Positions 52,803 to 63,500 are shown, counted from the stretch's first letter. The stretch is DNA of 64,000 bases from Hippasteria phrygiana (GCA_037893225.1 JAZGUH010000401.1:496001-560000), one strand, 5' to 3'. Made by a program: numbers and translations. Notes: generated by a model from the sequence alone, not told the origin.

Positions 52803-55269
52803 CTAGAGCTTTAGTGTTTGTGGACAAACACAGGGCTGTTTCGTTTTGGTTTTTTTTGGTAGTTTGATTCTTATTCTTGAGATTTCAATCGTGGATAAAA
52901 TATCTCGTTTTATGGTCGTCTAGGTCAAGCAATCACGTGCTTATTCATAATCTTTTTAGAAATGTGAGCATACAAGCAGTTGATGACCATGATTACGTCA
53001 TCAGACGTCACACATTTTTCACATTTATATTTAAGTGTGTATGACCTAAAAATATATTACAAAAATAATTATACAAAATTGTTTAAAATTCATGTTAGAT
53101 ACCACGTTTCAACTTAATCGGAATTGTACTTCTTAATATATATGGCTTCAAAAACTGCCCCTTTAAGATGACGTCACGTAACATGTGATGACGTCATCAT
53201 AATGTAATGTCAATTTTCATCTATAAACCTACTAGGCTACCTAGATATTACTTTTCAACTTAATCGGACTTGTACTTTTGTAGATATATGGCTTCGAAAA
53301 AATGCCCCTTTAAGATGACATCATCATGACGTAAAAGTTTGGCACACGTTGTGAGCAGTTGGGGTAAGTGTCTGCCAAGTTTAAAAGTAGCCAAAGTGAA
53401 CGGTAAGAAAGAAAACGTTTACAAATGCTAAGGGCAATAATCTAGCGAGTGCCCCTTTAAGATGAAACCACGTGACATGTTATGACTTGATCATAACGTT
53501 ATGTCAATGTTCATCTATAACACCCGGTGGCATACCTAGATATTACGTTCCAACTTAATCGGACTTGTACTTTTGTAGATATATGACTTCGAAAAATGCC
53601 CCTTTAAAGATGACGTCACGTGACATGTGATGACGTCACCATGACGTAAAAGTTCGGCACACATTGTGAGCAGTTGGGGTAAGTGTCTGCCAAGTTTAAA
53701 AGTAGCCAAAGTGGCTGGTAAGAAAGAAAAAATTTACAATTGCTATGGGCAATATTCTAGCGACTTTAAAAAAAGAATTGTTTTATGACGTCATCATGAC
53801 GTCACACAATTTTCGCTTTTTAGGGCATATCTTTGAGACATACCAAAGCTGTAACAAAAATAATTTTGAAAATGCCTTGTTTTGTTCGCTAGATATATTG
53901 AAAAGAATGTTACGATTTTAAAACTTCAAAAATTTAGCGACTTGAAAAAAGACTAGAAATCAACCCCTTTTATAAACAGCAAGCACATAATAGCCATGGT
54001 TATCTGCCCGTCCCAGAATTCCTTTGTGTTATATTGAATTTGGTCTAAATTTTGAAATGGCTGTTATTTCTTACTTGAGTGAGCCACGATCATGAAATTT
54101 TGGAATCAGGGAGAGGAAAATTCAATATATACATTTTTGTAATCGGATTGACCCTTACATGCGTTTAAAAAAAGAAATGTTTTGATGACGTCATCATGAC
54201 GTCACACATTTTCTCCCTTTTAGGGGATATCTTTGAGACATACCAAAGCTATAACAAAAAGAATTTTGAAAATATATTGTTTTGTTCGCTAGATATATTG
54301 AAAACAATGTTACGATTTTAAAATTTCAAAAATTCATAAAAAGTCACGTGATGACGTCATTATGACCTCATTTTGGATTTTGCATGCTAGTGACAGTATC
54401 TACCTACCCACCACTTTTCATGACGATCGGACTTATCCTTATATGTGTTTTAAAAAATCACACTTTTGATGACGTCATCATGACGTCACACATTTTTTCC
54501 CTTTTAGGGCATATCTTTGAGACATACCAAAGCTATCACAAAAAAAAAATTGAAAATATCGTGTTTTGTTCGCTAGATATATTGAAAAGAATGTTACGAT
54601 TTTAAAACTTCAAAAATTTAGCGACTTGAAAAAAGACTAGAAATCAACCCTTTTATAAACAGCAAGCACATAATAGCCATGGTTATCTGCCCGTCCCAGA
54701 ATTCCTTTGTGTTATATTGAATTTGGTCTAAATTTTGAAATGGCTCTTATTTCTTACTTGAGTGAGCCACGATCATGAAATTTTGGAATTTGGTACAGAA
54801 AAATTCAATGTATACATTTTTGTAATCGGATTGACCCTTACATGCGTTAAAAAAAAAACACATTTTTGATGACGTCATCATGACGTCGCACAATTTTCGC
54901 TTTTTAGGGCATATCTTTGAGACATACCAAAGCTGTAACAAAAAGAATTTTGAAAATATCTTGTTTTGTTCGCTAGATATATTGAAAAGAATGTTACGAT
55001 TTTCAAATTTCAAAAATTCATAAAAAATCACGTGATGACGTCATCATGACGTAAAAGATCGGCATACATTCTGAGCAGTTGGTCTAAGTGTCTGCTAAGT
55101 TTAAATGCAATCGGTTGCTTAAAAGTAGCCAAAGTGCCGGTCAGAAAGAAAACGTGTACAAATGCTATGGGCAAAAGTCTGAAAAAGAAGAAGAAAAAAA
55201 AAAAAGAAAAAAAGAAAAATCTGAACGAAAACAAGGGCTGTTTCGAAAAGCTTTCGAAACAGCCAAAAA
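52803..55269 (+). repeat. Degenerate family I-like block
   Basis: Starts with CTAGAGCTTTAG and hairpin (i). The first 300 bp are decayed, with broken boxes (GATTACGTCATCAGACGTCA near 52,993). From about 53,150 ordinary family I monomers resume. The last 270 bp equal the first 270 bp of the window. Ends with poly-A, palindrome and CTAGACATC. Confidence 0.85.
55236..55264. repeat. Single palindrome at joint
   Basis: 13-bp arms GGCTGTTTCGAAA/TTTCGAAACAGCC with loop AGC, preceded by CTGAACGAAAACAA and followed by A5-CTAGACATC. Same stem and loop as 59,583-59,611. Confidence 0.9.
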
Positions 55270-56427
55270 CTAGACATCTGGTACAGTGTTTGTGGACAAA
55301 CACAGGGCTGTTTTGTTTTTTTGTGTAAAATTTTGTGATTAAAATGAAATTTCAAAAATTTCAAAAATCATAAACAAAATTGCTGATTACGTCATCATGA
55401 CATCATTTCAGATTTTGCATGCTAGTGACAGTATCTACCTACCCACCAATTTTCATGACGATCGGACCTATCCTTATATGTGTTTTAAAAAAGCACATTT
55501 TTAATGATGTCATCATGACGTCACACATTTTTTTCCTTTTTAGGGCATATCTTTGAGACCTACCAAAGCTATAACAAAAAGAATTTTGAAAATATCTTGT
55601 TTTGTTTGCCAGATATATTTAAAAGAATGTTACGATTTTCAAAATTTCAAAAATTCATAAAAAATCACGTGATGACGTCATCATGACGTCACTTTGGATT
55701 TTGCATCCTAGTGCCAGTATCTACCTACCCACCAATTTTCATGACGATCGGACCTATCCTTATATGTGTTTTAAAAAAGCACATTTTTGATGATGTCATC
55801 ATGACGTCACACATTTTTTTCCTTTTTAGGGCATATCTTTGAGACCTACCAAAGCTATAACAAAAAGAATTTTGAAAATATCTTGTTTTGTTTGCCAGAT
55901 ATATTTAAAAGAATGTTACGATTTTCAAAATTTCAAAAATTCATAACAAATCACGTGATGACGTCATCATGACGTCATTTTGGATTTTGCATCCTAGTGC
56001 CAGTATCTACCTACTCACCAATTTTCATGACGATCGGACCTATCCTTATATGTGTTTTAAAAAAGCACATTTTTGATGACGTCATCATGACATCACACAT
56101 TTTTTTTTCTTTTAGTGCATATCTTTGAGACATACCAAAGGTATAACAAAAAGAATTTTGAAAATATCTTGTTTTGTTCGCTAGATATATTAAAAAGAAT
56201 ATTACGATTTTAAAATTTCAAAAATTCATAAAAAATCACGTGATGACGTCATCATGACCAAAAAGTTCGGGACACATTCTGAGCAGTTTGTCTAAGTGTC
56301 TGCCAAGTTTAAAGGCAATCGGGTGCACCAAAGTAGCCAAAGTGCCAGTAAGAAAGAAAACGTGTACAAATGCTATGGGCCAAAAAGTCTGAAAAGGAAA
56401 AAAAAAAAAAAGAAAAAAAAAAAAAAA
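55270..56427 (+). repeat. Family IV-like unit (1,158 bp)
   Basis: CTAGACATCTGGTACAG head with hairpin (i), three A/B monomer pairs, D-type monomer ending in a mixed A-run (56,397-56,427). Shorter than the family IV units because the C-monomer section is missing. Confidence 0.87.
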
Positions 56428-57281
56428 CTAGACATCTGCTACAGTGTTTGTGGACAAACACAGGGCTGTTTTGTTTTTTTGTTTAAAATTGTGATTAAAA
56501 TAAAATTTCAAAAATTTCAAAAATCATAAAAAAAGTTTACGATGACGTCATCATGACATCATTTCAGATTTTGCATGCTAGTTACAGTTTCTACCTACCC
56601 ACCAATTTTCATGACGATCGGACCTATCCTTATATGTGTTTTTAAAAAGCACATTTTTGATGATGTCATCATGATGTCACACATTTTGTTCCTTTTTAGG
56701 GCATATCTTTGAGACATACCAAAGCTATAACAAAAAGAATTTTGAAAATATCTTGTTTTGTTTGCCAGATATATTTAAAAGAATGTTACGATTTTCAAAT
56801 TTTGAAAAATTCATAAAAAATCACGTGATGACGTCATCATGACGTCACTTCGGATTCAGCATCCTAGTGACAGTATCTACCCACCCACCAATTTTCATGA
56901 CGATCGGACCTATCCTTATATGTGTTTTAAAAAAGCACATTTTTGATGATGTCATCATGACGTCACACATTTTCTCCCTTTTAGGGCATATCTTTGAGAC
57001 ATACCAAAGCTATAACAAAAAGAATTTTGAAAATATCTTGTTTTGTTCGCTAGATATATTGAAAAGAATGTTACGATTTTCAAAATTCAAAAATTCATAA
57101 AAAATCACGTGATGACGTCATCATGACCAAAAAGTTCGGGACACATTCTGAGCAGTTTGTCTAAGTGTCTGCCAAGTTTAAAGGCAATCGGGTGCACCAA
57201 AGTAGCCAAAGTGCCAGTAAGAAAGAAAACGTGTACAAATGCTATGGGCAAAAAAGTCTGAAAAGGAAAAAAAAAAAAAAG

Positions 57282-57318
<37 letters not shown>

Positions 57319-57362
57319 ACGAAAACAAGGGCTGTTTTGGAAAAGTTTCCAAAACAGCCAAA
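56428..57362 (+). repeat. Family IV-like unit (935 bp)
   Basis: CTAGACATCTGCTACAG head, two A/B pairs, and the D-type monomer. Ends in the longest A-run of the window (57,269-57,313) and a palindrome, then TAGATATAGGG restarts family III. Confidence 0.87.
57330..57359. repeat. Single palindrome with shifted stem
   Basis: 14-bp arms GGCTGTTTTGGAAA/TTTCCAAAACAGCC, loop AG. Compared with 59,653-59,682 the C-G pair after GTTT is T-A on both arms. Confidence 0.92.
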
Positions 57363-59757
57363 TAGATATAGGGCCTTCAAAAATGCAAATTTAAGATGAC
57401 GTCACGTGACATGTGATGACGTCATCATGACGTCATGATTCGGCACCCATCTCGAGTAGATAGTCAATGCATATGCCAAGTTTGAAGTTCATGGCATTTG
57501 AAGAAGTGCAAAATTTTAAGAGTACAATGAAATTTGAAACATTTACAAATTCATAAAAAATCAGTCGATGACGTCATCATGACGTCACCTCGGATTTTGC
57601 ATGCTAGTGGCACTATCTACCTACCCACCAATTTTTATGACGATCGGACGTACCCTTATGTGTGTTTCAGAAATGCACATTTTTGATGACGTCATGATGA
57701 CGTCACACATTTTTCAAATGTATGTGAAAGAATATAGGAGCTAACAAAGCTATTACAAAAAGAATTTTGAATTTAGCATGTTCTGTTGGTGAGATATGGC
57801 TTTAAGAAACTTTGAAGTTGAAAAACTTTAATATTACTGTAAAATCGTATGATGACGTCATCATGACGTCACCTTAATTTTCATCTATAACACGAGGTAC
57901 CATACCAACATACCAGGTTTGAAGGCAATCGGACCTACCGTTCTCTAGATATAGGCTCTTGAAAAATGCACATTTAAGATGACGTCACATGACACGTGAT
58001 GACGTCATCATGACGTCACGTTTCGGCTTACATTTTCAGCTTAGGGTCTATGTTTGTGTTAAGTCTGATTAAGATCCGAGGTTGTTTAGTGACCAAAGTG
58101 CCACTTACAAAATTCGTGTACAAAGTCCATGGGATTTGGGATAGAACTAAAAAATTCACAGAAAATCAGCCGATGACGTCATCATGACGTCACCTCGGAT
58201 TTTACATGCTATTAGCACTATCTACCTACCCACTAATTTTTATGACGATCGGACGTACCCTTATGTGTGTTTCAGAAATGCACATTTTTGATGACGTCAT
58301 GATGACGTCACACATTTTTCAAATGTATGTGAAAGAATATAGGAGCTAACAAAGCTATTACAAAAAGAATTTTGAATTTAGCATGTTCTGTTGGTGAGAT
58401 ATGGCTTTAAGAAACTTTGAAGTTCAAAAACTTTAATATTACTGTAAAATCGTATGATGACGTCATCATGACGTCACCTTAATTTTCATCTATAACACGA
58501 GCTACCATACCAACATACCAGGTTTGAAGGCAATCGGACCTACTGTTCTCTAGATATAGGCCCTAGAAAAATGCACATTTAAGATGACGTCACATGACAC
58601 GTGATGACGTCATCATGACGTCACGTTTCGGCTTACATTTTCAGCTGAGGGTCTATGTTTGTGTTAAGTCTGATTAAGATCCGAGGTTGTTTAGTGACCA
58701 AAGTGCCACTTACAAAATTCGTGTACAAAGTCTATGGGATTTGGGATAGAACTAAAAAATTCACAGAAAATCAGCCGATGACGTCATCATGACGTCACCT
58801 CGGATTTTACATGCTAGTAGCAATATCTACCTACCCACTAATTTTTATGACGATCGGACGTACCCTTATGTGTGTTTCAGAAATGCACATTTTTGATGAC
58901 GTCATGATGACGTCACACATTTTTCAAATGTATGTGAAAGAATATAGGAGCTAACAAAGCTATTACAAAAAGAATTTTGAATTTAGCATGTTCTGTTGGT
59001 GAGATATGGCTTTAAGAAACTTTGAAGTTCAAAAACTGAAAAATTACTATAAAATCGTATGATGACGTCATCTTGACGTCACCTCAAATTTCATCTATAA
59101 CACGAGGTAGCCTACCAACATATCAGGTTTGAAGGAAATCGGACCTACCGTTCTCTAGATATGGGCCCTTGAAAAACGCACCTTTAAGATGACGTCACGT
59201 GACACGTGATGACGTCATCATGACGTCACTCTTCGACATACCATTTCAGGTTAGGGTCTATGTTTGAGGTAAGTTTGGTTAAGATCTGAGGTTTTTTAAG
59301 ACCTAAAGTGCCGCCGAGAAAATTCGTGTACAAAGTCTATGGGATTTTGGTCAGAACTAAAAGAGGAAGAAGAAGCAGAAAAAAAAAAAAAATCAGAACA
59401 AAAACAAAGCCTTTTCCGAAGGATTTCGGAAAAGCCAAAAAAAAAAATCAGAACAAAAACAAAGCCTTTTCCGAAGGATTTCGGAAAAGCCAAAAAAAAA
59501 AAATCTTCACGAAAACAAGGGCTGTTTCGTAAAACTACGAAACAGCCAAAAAGAAAAAAAAAAAAATCTTAACGAAAACAAGGGCTGTTTCGAAAAGCTT
59601 TCGAAACAGCCAAAAAAAAAAAGAAAAAAAAAAAAATCTTAACGAAAACAAGGGCTGTTTCGGAAAAGTTTCCGAAACAGCCAAAAAAAAAAAAGAAAAA
59701 AAAAAAAATCTTAACGAAAACAAGGGCTGTTTCGGAAAACTTCCGAAACAGCCAATA
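57363..59757 (+). repeat. Family III terminal block
   Basis: Enters family III at the internal TAGATATAGGG joint, so the head and the 397-bp element are absent. Three 605-bp-type subunits (TCGGATTTT at 57,593, 58,198, 58,800), the last diverged, then AGAGGAAGAAGAAGCAG, poly-A and the palindrome cluster that ends the array. Confidence 0.92.
59409..59753. repeat. Array-edge cluster of six palindromes
   Basis: Palindromes at 59,409-59,436 and 59,464-59,491 (CTTTTCCGAA arms, loop GGAT), 59,519-59,547 (arms ending CGTA/TACG, loop AAAC), 59,583-59,611 (CGAAA/TTTCG, loop AGC), 59,653-59,682 (CGGAAA/TTTCCG, loop AG) and 59,725-59,753 (CGGAA/TTCCG, loop AAC). Separated by A-tracts and CTTAACGAAAACAAG. 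Four bases later the single-copy flank begins. No CRE box lies within the cluster. Confidence 0.93.
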
Positions 59758-60064
59758 AGGCTAAGGCTGGGTACGCTCACTACTTAGATTTACAATAGAA
59801 ACTGCGTAGGATTTTAAAGGCTTATAGGTAGGGTACCATATTCATAAAAAACAATGCATTTGGAAATGTTAGGCTTAATTAAGGTAGACTATGGCCGGTA
59901 TAGAATTAAAACAGTACTTAAGCTTTACAAAGGCTTGCGAAGGGTGTTTTCAGTATTCAGAAACAGCACGACATTGGGAAATACAAAAATGGGGCACGAA
60001 ATGGGACACGCTCGGCAGATAAATGCGAGGATGAGCACCAATGGTGAGGAGAGGGCACCGGAAC
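59758..60064. other. Unique flank, no recognised feature
   Basis: First non-satellite DNA. Mixed composition, no box, no long ORF beyond chance. GAGGAGAGGGCAC at about 60,046 recurs at about 60,426. Confidence 0.6.
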
Positions 60065-60147
60065 GGGGGGGGGGGGGCAGGGGGGGCCTTCCTCCCCCAC
60101 CTTTCTACTTGGGTGAAATGCCCCCCCCCCCCCCCCCACACACACAG
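60065..60147. repeat. Poly-G, poly-C and (AC)n tracts
   Basis: G13 at 60,065-60,077, a G run at 60,080-60,086, C17 at 60,121-60,137, then (AC)n. The G and C runs are inverted and could pair. Such runs are error-prone in sequencing, so lengths are doubtful. Confidence 0.9.
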
Positions 60148-60161
60148 TCATGTACACACAT

Positions 60162-60319
60162 GCAATCGTGGACCTTCCATTGTTCCTCTTTTGTTTATAC
60201 TCTAACTTTTTCGGAAGGCCTCCCATTGGTTTTGTACACGATTTTCAATCGTGGACGTTAGGTCAAACGTGGACCCCTTTGTCTACGCTCGAATTCTTTT
60301 GTCCTAGGTCCACGATTGC
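60162..60319. repeat. 158-bp segment bounded by a 14-bp inverted repeat
   Basis: GCAATCGTGGACCT (60,162-60,175) and its reverse complement AGGTCCACGATTGC (60,306-60,319). CAATCGTGGAC occurs a third time near 60,247 and ACGTGGACC near 60,268. Could be a small foldback element; no target-site duplication is evident. Confidence 0.4.
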
Positions 60320-60334
60320 CGGCATATACAAACT

Positions 60335-60353
60335 CACACACACACACACACAC
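60335..60353 (+). repeat. (CA)n microsatellite
   Basis: About nine CA repeats, typical of animal single-copy DNA. Confidence 0.95.
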
Positions 60354-60519
60354 TTTTGGCAGTTCCGCATAAATAAAAACATAGAAAAAGAGCAGCCCTC
60401 CCACTTTTAAAAGTGTTCCGCCACCTGTGAGGAGAGGGCACTTGTTCTGAATGCTCATCGCCTCCATGGCCTCGTTAGGCCCTTGTTGTTAACCACGTCA
60501 TTGAAAATGCTGACCTGAA

Positions 60520-60733
60520 CCCCCACCCCCACCCTGACCCCTACCCCGACCTTCTCCACCCCACCCTGACCACCCCAGACCTCCACCCTGACACCAACCC
60601 ACCCACCCCACTCGCACCCCACTCCCACCCCCACCCCCACTCCCACTCCCACCCCCACCCCCACCCCCACCCCCACCCCCACCCCCACCCCCACCCCACC
60701 CCCACCCCACTCCCACCCCACTCCCACCCCAAA
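60520..60733 (-). repeat. C-rich (CCCCCA)n microsatellite
   Basis: Imperfect CCCCCACCCC / CCCACT / CCCTGACC repeats on the plus strand. The minus strand is G-rich (GGGGTGGGGGT) with many G4-forming runs. Long Gly-Val and Gly-Trp frames on the minus strand are translations of this repeat and are not protein genes. Confidence 0.95.
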
Positions 60734-61170
60734 CCGGTACTGCTGCAGTAAGCCTGCAATGTAGGCATCACATTTCACATACATTTTAATTAATAATCAT
60801 ATTGTAGGACCATTTTAGTCGACATTTTTCTCTAAATGCCTAAATCTTTCAAGGACCTTGAAATATTAACAAAATGAGCAACGGCACTGTATAACCTTGA
60901 TGGAATTCACAATAAACAAATGTTATGTATGTACCCATTATGTTGAACATATTTCTTGAAACTACATGCTGTTTGGATTGACCCAAAATGTACTTGTAGG
61001 GTAGAGTTTTTTGAAGCGGGGAACAGATTCAAAAATGAAGTTGACTCACAAAAGAAAAAGAAGGAAAAAGAGTAGATAAGCAGAATTATGAGAAGGTACC
61101 CTACGCTTTACTGTGCGATTCCAAATTGCAAGAAATTACATGATCGGACACGAATCAACAATTCAAAAAG
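60734..61170. other. Unique AT-rich DNA, nothing recognised
   Basis: No ORF, repeat or RNA gene seen. Confidence 0.6.
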
Positions 61171-62210
61171 GAACAATGATTTATTCTATTAAATAATTTT
61201 CTTCTCAGCAAAAGGAGTAACAAATATGCACGAAGATTCTGTGATAAACTTCAACAATTACGAATGATAAATCAATGTGCAATTTCAATATAATCAAATT
61301 ACAAAGGTTAACAATTTACTTGGTTTGCAAAAATGACAAGTAAAGGATCGTGGTCTTTGGTGTACTGTACGTCGTACACAAAGTCCTAAGTCGAGATCCT
61401 GAGCGAGAAAGTTCGACAGACAGTTCACTGTAACTCTGGGTAAGCAGGAAAGACAGTTAGTTCACTGATCCCTTGAGGTTAAGCGATCATTTGAGCTGGA
61501 AATCTCAAGTTGAGGCAACGACGACAATGATTAGGCAAAAGTTCTGGAAACGACGACGAAGACTTGACAAAACCGCAGCGGCCTATGCAGTTCACGTGTC
61601 CGACGATCAGCTGACAGTTGCAACAACAGCGAGGGCCGAGGTCAGAAAAAACACGGCGGTAGGCTCCGAACGTCGGCGTGGAAAAACTGCTCCGACTAGG
61701 GTAACAAAACCGGCCGTGGCAGGCTGAAAATAAGACGAACAAAATCCCTCCGTCATTTGTCCATAGTCGCAGGAATGGTCAGCTACTGGGCCGGAATGGA
61801 GTCCAGGAAACACTGCCGATGTTAAAATCATCCAACGCACCGAAACAGCTGGTGCGTGTGTGGTAACGTTGCACTGTGCGAAACTGTCAGTGTCAGACTG
61901 TGGTTCAGGTGACTGGTTGCCACGACGTGCGTAAACACATCGATGGCGTCTGAACGACGAAATGCTCAGGAAACTGGTCGATCAAAACAATCCAAAAGGT
62001 CACTTTCCCGAAAAGTTTAGGGGTTAAAAGCTACACACGCAGCCTCACCGTTTCATAAAAGGAAACTTGGGAATGTATGTAGGCCTGGAACGAGTATGAT
62101 ACACACGTTAGACTGAAAATATTACAGATCAACTACGATGGAAGTTTGATCGGTTGCATGCTGTATAACGGAAAAAAACAAGGTTGGATTACACCATAGC
62201 CCCAGACAGG
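61171..62210. other. Moderately GC-rich unique segment, no gene recognised
   Basis: Contains overlapping chance-length frames on both strands (84 codons plus at 61,473-61,727, basic; 87 codons minus at 61,479-61,742). Neither shows a domain. Minus-strand AATAAA lies near 61,176-61,181 (plus ATTTATTCT). With a CCAAT (minus) at 62,230-62,234 and an AT-rich TATA-like ATTTATATT (minus) at about 62,211-62,219, this could be a minus-strand transcript end-to-end or a solo LTR-like fragment, but LTR ends and a primer-binding site were not found. Confidence 0.25.
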
Positions 62211-62234
62211 AATATAAATGAGGGCTCTGATTGG

Positions 62235-62759
62235 TTGAGCCATTGGACATACAATACATATTCATGACAGGGAAATAAACTGGTTACTTGTCTGGGCAAA
62301 ACATCTGGGGTGAATAAAGCAAAATTACACTTAAACTTACATATGTGTATGGAAACAACCGAATCAATTTGCTAACAATTAAGTAACAACAATAGTTAAA
62401 TATGGAATCTTGTTTTAGAAAAAGCGAATGATTTTGCCTGGTTGCTACATACTAAACAAAATTAGCTGGCCTCCGTTCTGGTCTTAAATAAGACCTTTAT
62501 CAAAGACAACATTTATAATTATTTATTCATAATACATGTAATATTGTTGATAACAATTCTTTATTTTTAATTGTTTCATTTTTGGCAGAGATTAAAGAAA
62601 TACGATTCCGATGAAAGTATACATGTAAGATTGTTTTGTATTTACTTTTATTGGTAAACAAAATGGTAGATAAACTTTTTTGAAAAATTTCAACATGAGA
62701 TAGAGTAGTGCACTAAAGTGACCCCATGTAGTATTTGAAATGCATTCTTTATTAAGTCA
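62235..62759. other. Unique AT-rich DNA
   Basis: No gene. A 16-bp palindrome GGTCTTAAATAAGACC lies at about 62,480-62,495; otherwise nothing seen. Confidence 0.5.
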
Positions 62760-62879
62760 TATAGAGTACCGAAGAGATGACGTCAATCAATGCAATGTTT
62801 GGAACCAGAATACATTCTAAACTGCATGTGTTTGGAACCAGTTGCCGCGGCAACTGACGTCAGACTTCGGTACTCTATA
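62760..62879. mobile_element. 120-bp inverted-repeat element with a CRE in each arm
   Basis: Left arm TATAGAGTACCGAAG (62,760-62,774) and right arm CTTCGGTACTCTATA (62,865-62,879) are exact reverse complements. TGACGTCA follows at matching depth on both sides (62,778-62,785 and 62,855-62,862). Inside are direct repeats TGTTTGGAACCAG and a perfect 14-bp palindrome GTTGCCGCGGCAAC (62,841-62,854). Resembles a tiny foldback/MITE; no transposase, family unknown. Confidence 0.5.
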
Positions 62880-63035
62880 ACGTCCAGTAGGAAAAATACA
62901 GTACACAACTCCATTTCACTGTTCCAGACACTGCCGAGTAGAATTCTCTTTTGTTATTCTGATTTGTGTACCGATGACGAGTTGACATCCTCTTGCCCTG
63001 TTATTATAATTATACAAGCACTGTGCAATTTGAAT

Positions 63036-63047
63036 AATAAAGGTAAG
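63036..63047 (+). other. AATAAA followed by donor-like AAAGGTAAGG
   Basis: AATAAA at 63,036-63,041 overlaps AAAG-GTAAGG, a good match to a splice donor. A 94-codon frame (62,790-63,074) passes through here, but it begins inside the inverted-repeat element and shows no domain, so a gene is not supported. Confidence 0.15.
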
Positions 63048-63051
63048 GTAG

Positions 63052-63177
63052 TGGACGGTCACGATGGGCAGTAACAGTGGGCGGAGCGTTATAAGCAAGG
63101 CATTTCATTGGCTGAGACGTAAATGACCGTCCAATGTACGTTCAAAACGAATGAACACTATTTGGACTATATATACT
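63052..63177 (+). promoter_or_regulatory. Promoter-like cluster: GC box, inverted CCAAT, TATA
   Basis: GGGCGG at 63,079-63,084, ATTGG at 63,107-63,111 and TATATATA at 63,168-63,175, in the order and spacing usual for a plus-strand TATA promoter. A 10-bp inverted repeat TGGACGGTCA / TGACCGTCCA (63,052-63,061 and 63,124-63,133) encloses the first two. No convincing coding sequence follows within the window, so the promoter remains hypothetical. Confidence 0.3.
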
Positions 63178-63300
63178 TTATCCATAGTAATGTGTAATAG
63201 GTTATTTCCATTTAGTCTGGTTTCAAGTTCATTCATTTCCGTAAATGAGTTAATTACAGGAAACCCAGTTTACTGCAGATATTTTTTTGTAGGAAATTTG

Positions 63301-63500
63301 TGTACGGTGTGGGAACACTGTGTGGTCTATGTGTTCATGCTATGAAGACACTATTATCACGCTGTGGCCACGCTATGGGACACTGTGAAATCTGTATGGT
63401 CACACTGTGGGTACAGTGTGATTTCTATGATTACAATGTGGGGACACTGTGGTCTGTATATGATGACACTGTGGTATGTACATGTTCACACTGCCTGGAT
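63301..63500. repeat. Degenerate CACTGTG minisatellite, part 1
   Basis: Irregular repeats of GACACTGTG, CACACTGTGG, ACAATGTGG and CACGCTATGG at ~15-35-bp intervals. Frames across it are repeat translations. Confidence 0.75.

Larger units (their letters stand above)
1..59757. repeat. Mosaic CRE-box satellite array (whole block)
   Basis: Continuous tandem satellite reaching the left window edge, so its full size is unknown. Almost every 118-174 bp there is a box TGACGTCATCATGACGTCA or a one- to two-base variant (CATTATG, CATCATAACG, CATGATG). Between boxes the monomers share recognisable blocks: a TTTTCATCTATAACAC-like start, a stretch like ACATACCAGGTTTGAAGG followed by CAATCGGACCTA, then CTAGATATGGGCCCTTGAAA and TTTAAGATGACGTCACGTG. 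No frame stays open for more than about 95 codons, and short ORFs recur only because the DNA is repeated. Long arrays with units above 99% alike are prone to assembly collapse, so copy numbers here may be wrong. Confidence 0.95.

Noticed and set aside
1..59757. CRISPR array (regular repeats with spacers)
   Set aside because: Spacers between boxes are themselves repeated and homologous, the repeat is too short and variable, no cas genes, and the DNA is eukaryotic.
59854..60261. 135-codon plus-strand frame, the longest in the window
   Set aside because: Crosses the poly-G and poly-C runs (run lengths uncertain), shows no domain, and its length is compatible with chance.
60455..60784. Gly/Val- and Gly/Trp-rich minus-strand frames of up to 109 codons
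   Set aside because: Translation of the C-rich microsatellite in three frames; no non-repeat protein.
61473..61727. Basic 84-codon frame in the GC-richer flank
   Set aside because: An overlapping frame of the same size exists on the other strand, with no domain and no start context or exon structure I could support.
62211..62234. TATA plus CCAAT as start of an LTR or gene on the minus strand
   Set aside because: TATA-like motif is palindromic and ambiguous in orientation; no LTR ends, primer-binding site or coding sequence found. Kept only as a low-confidence remark.
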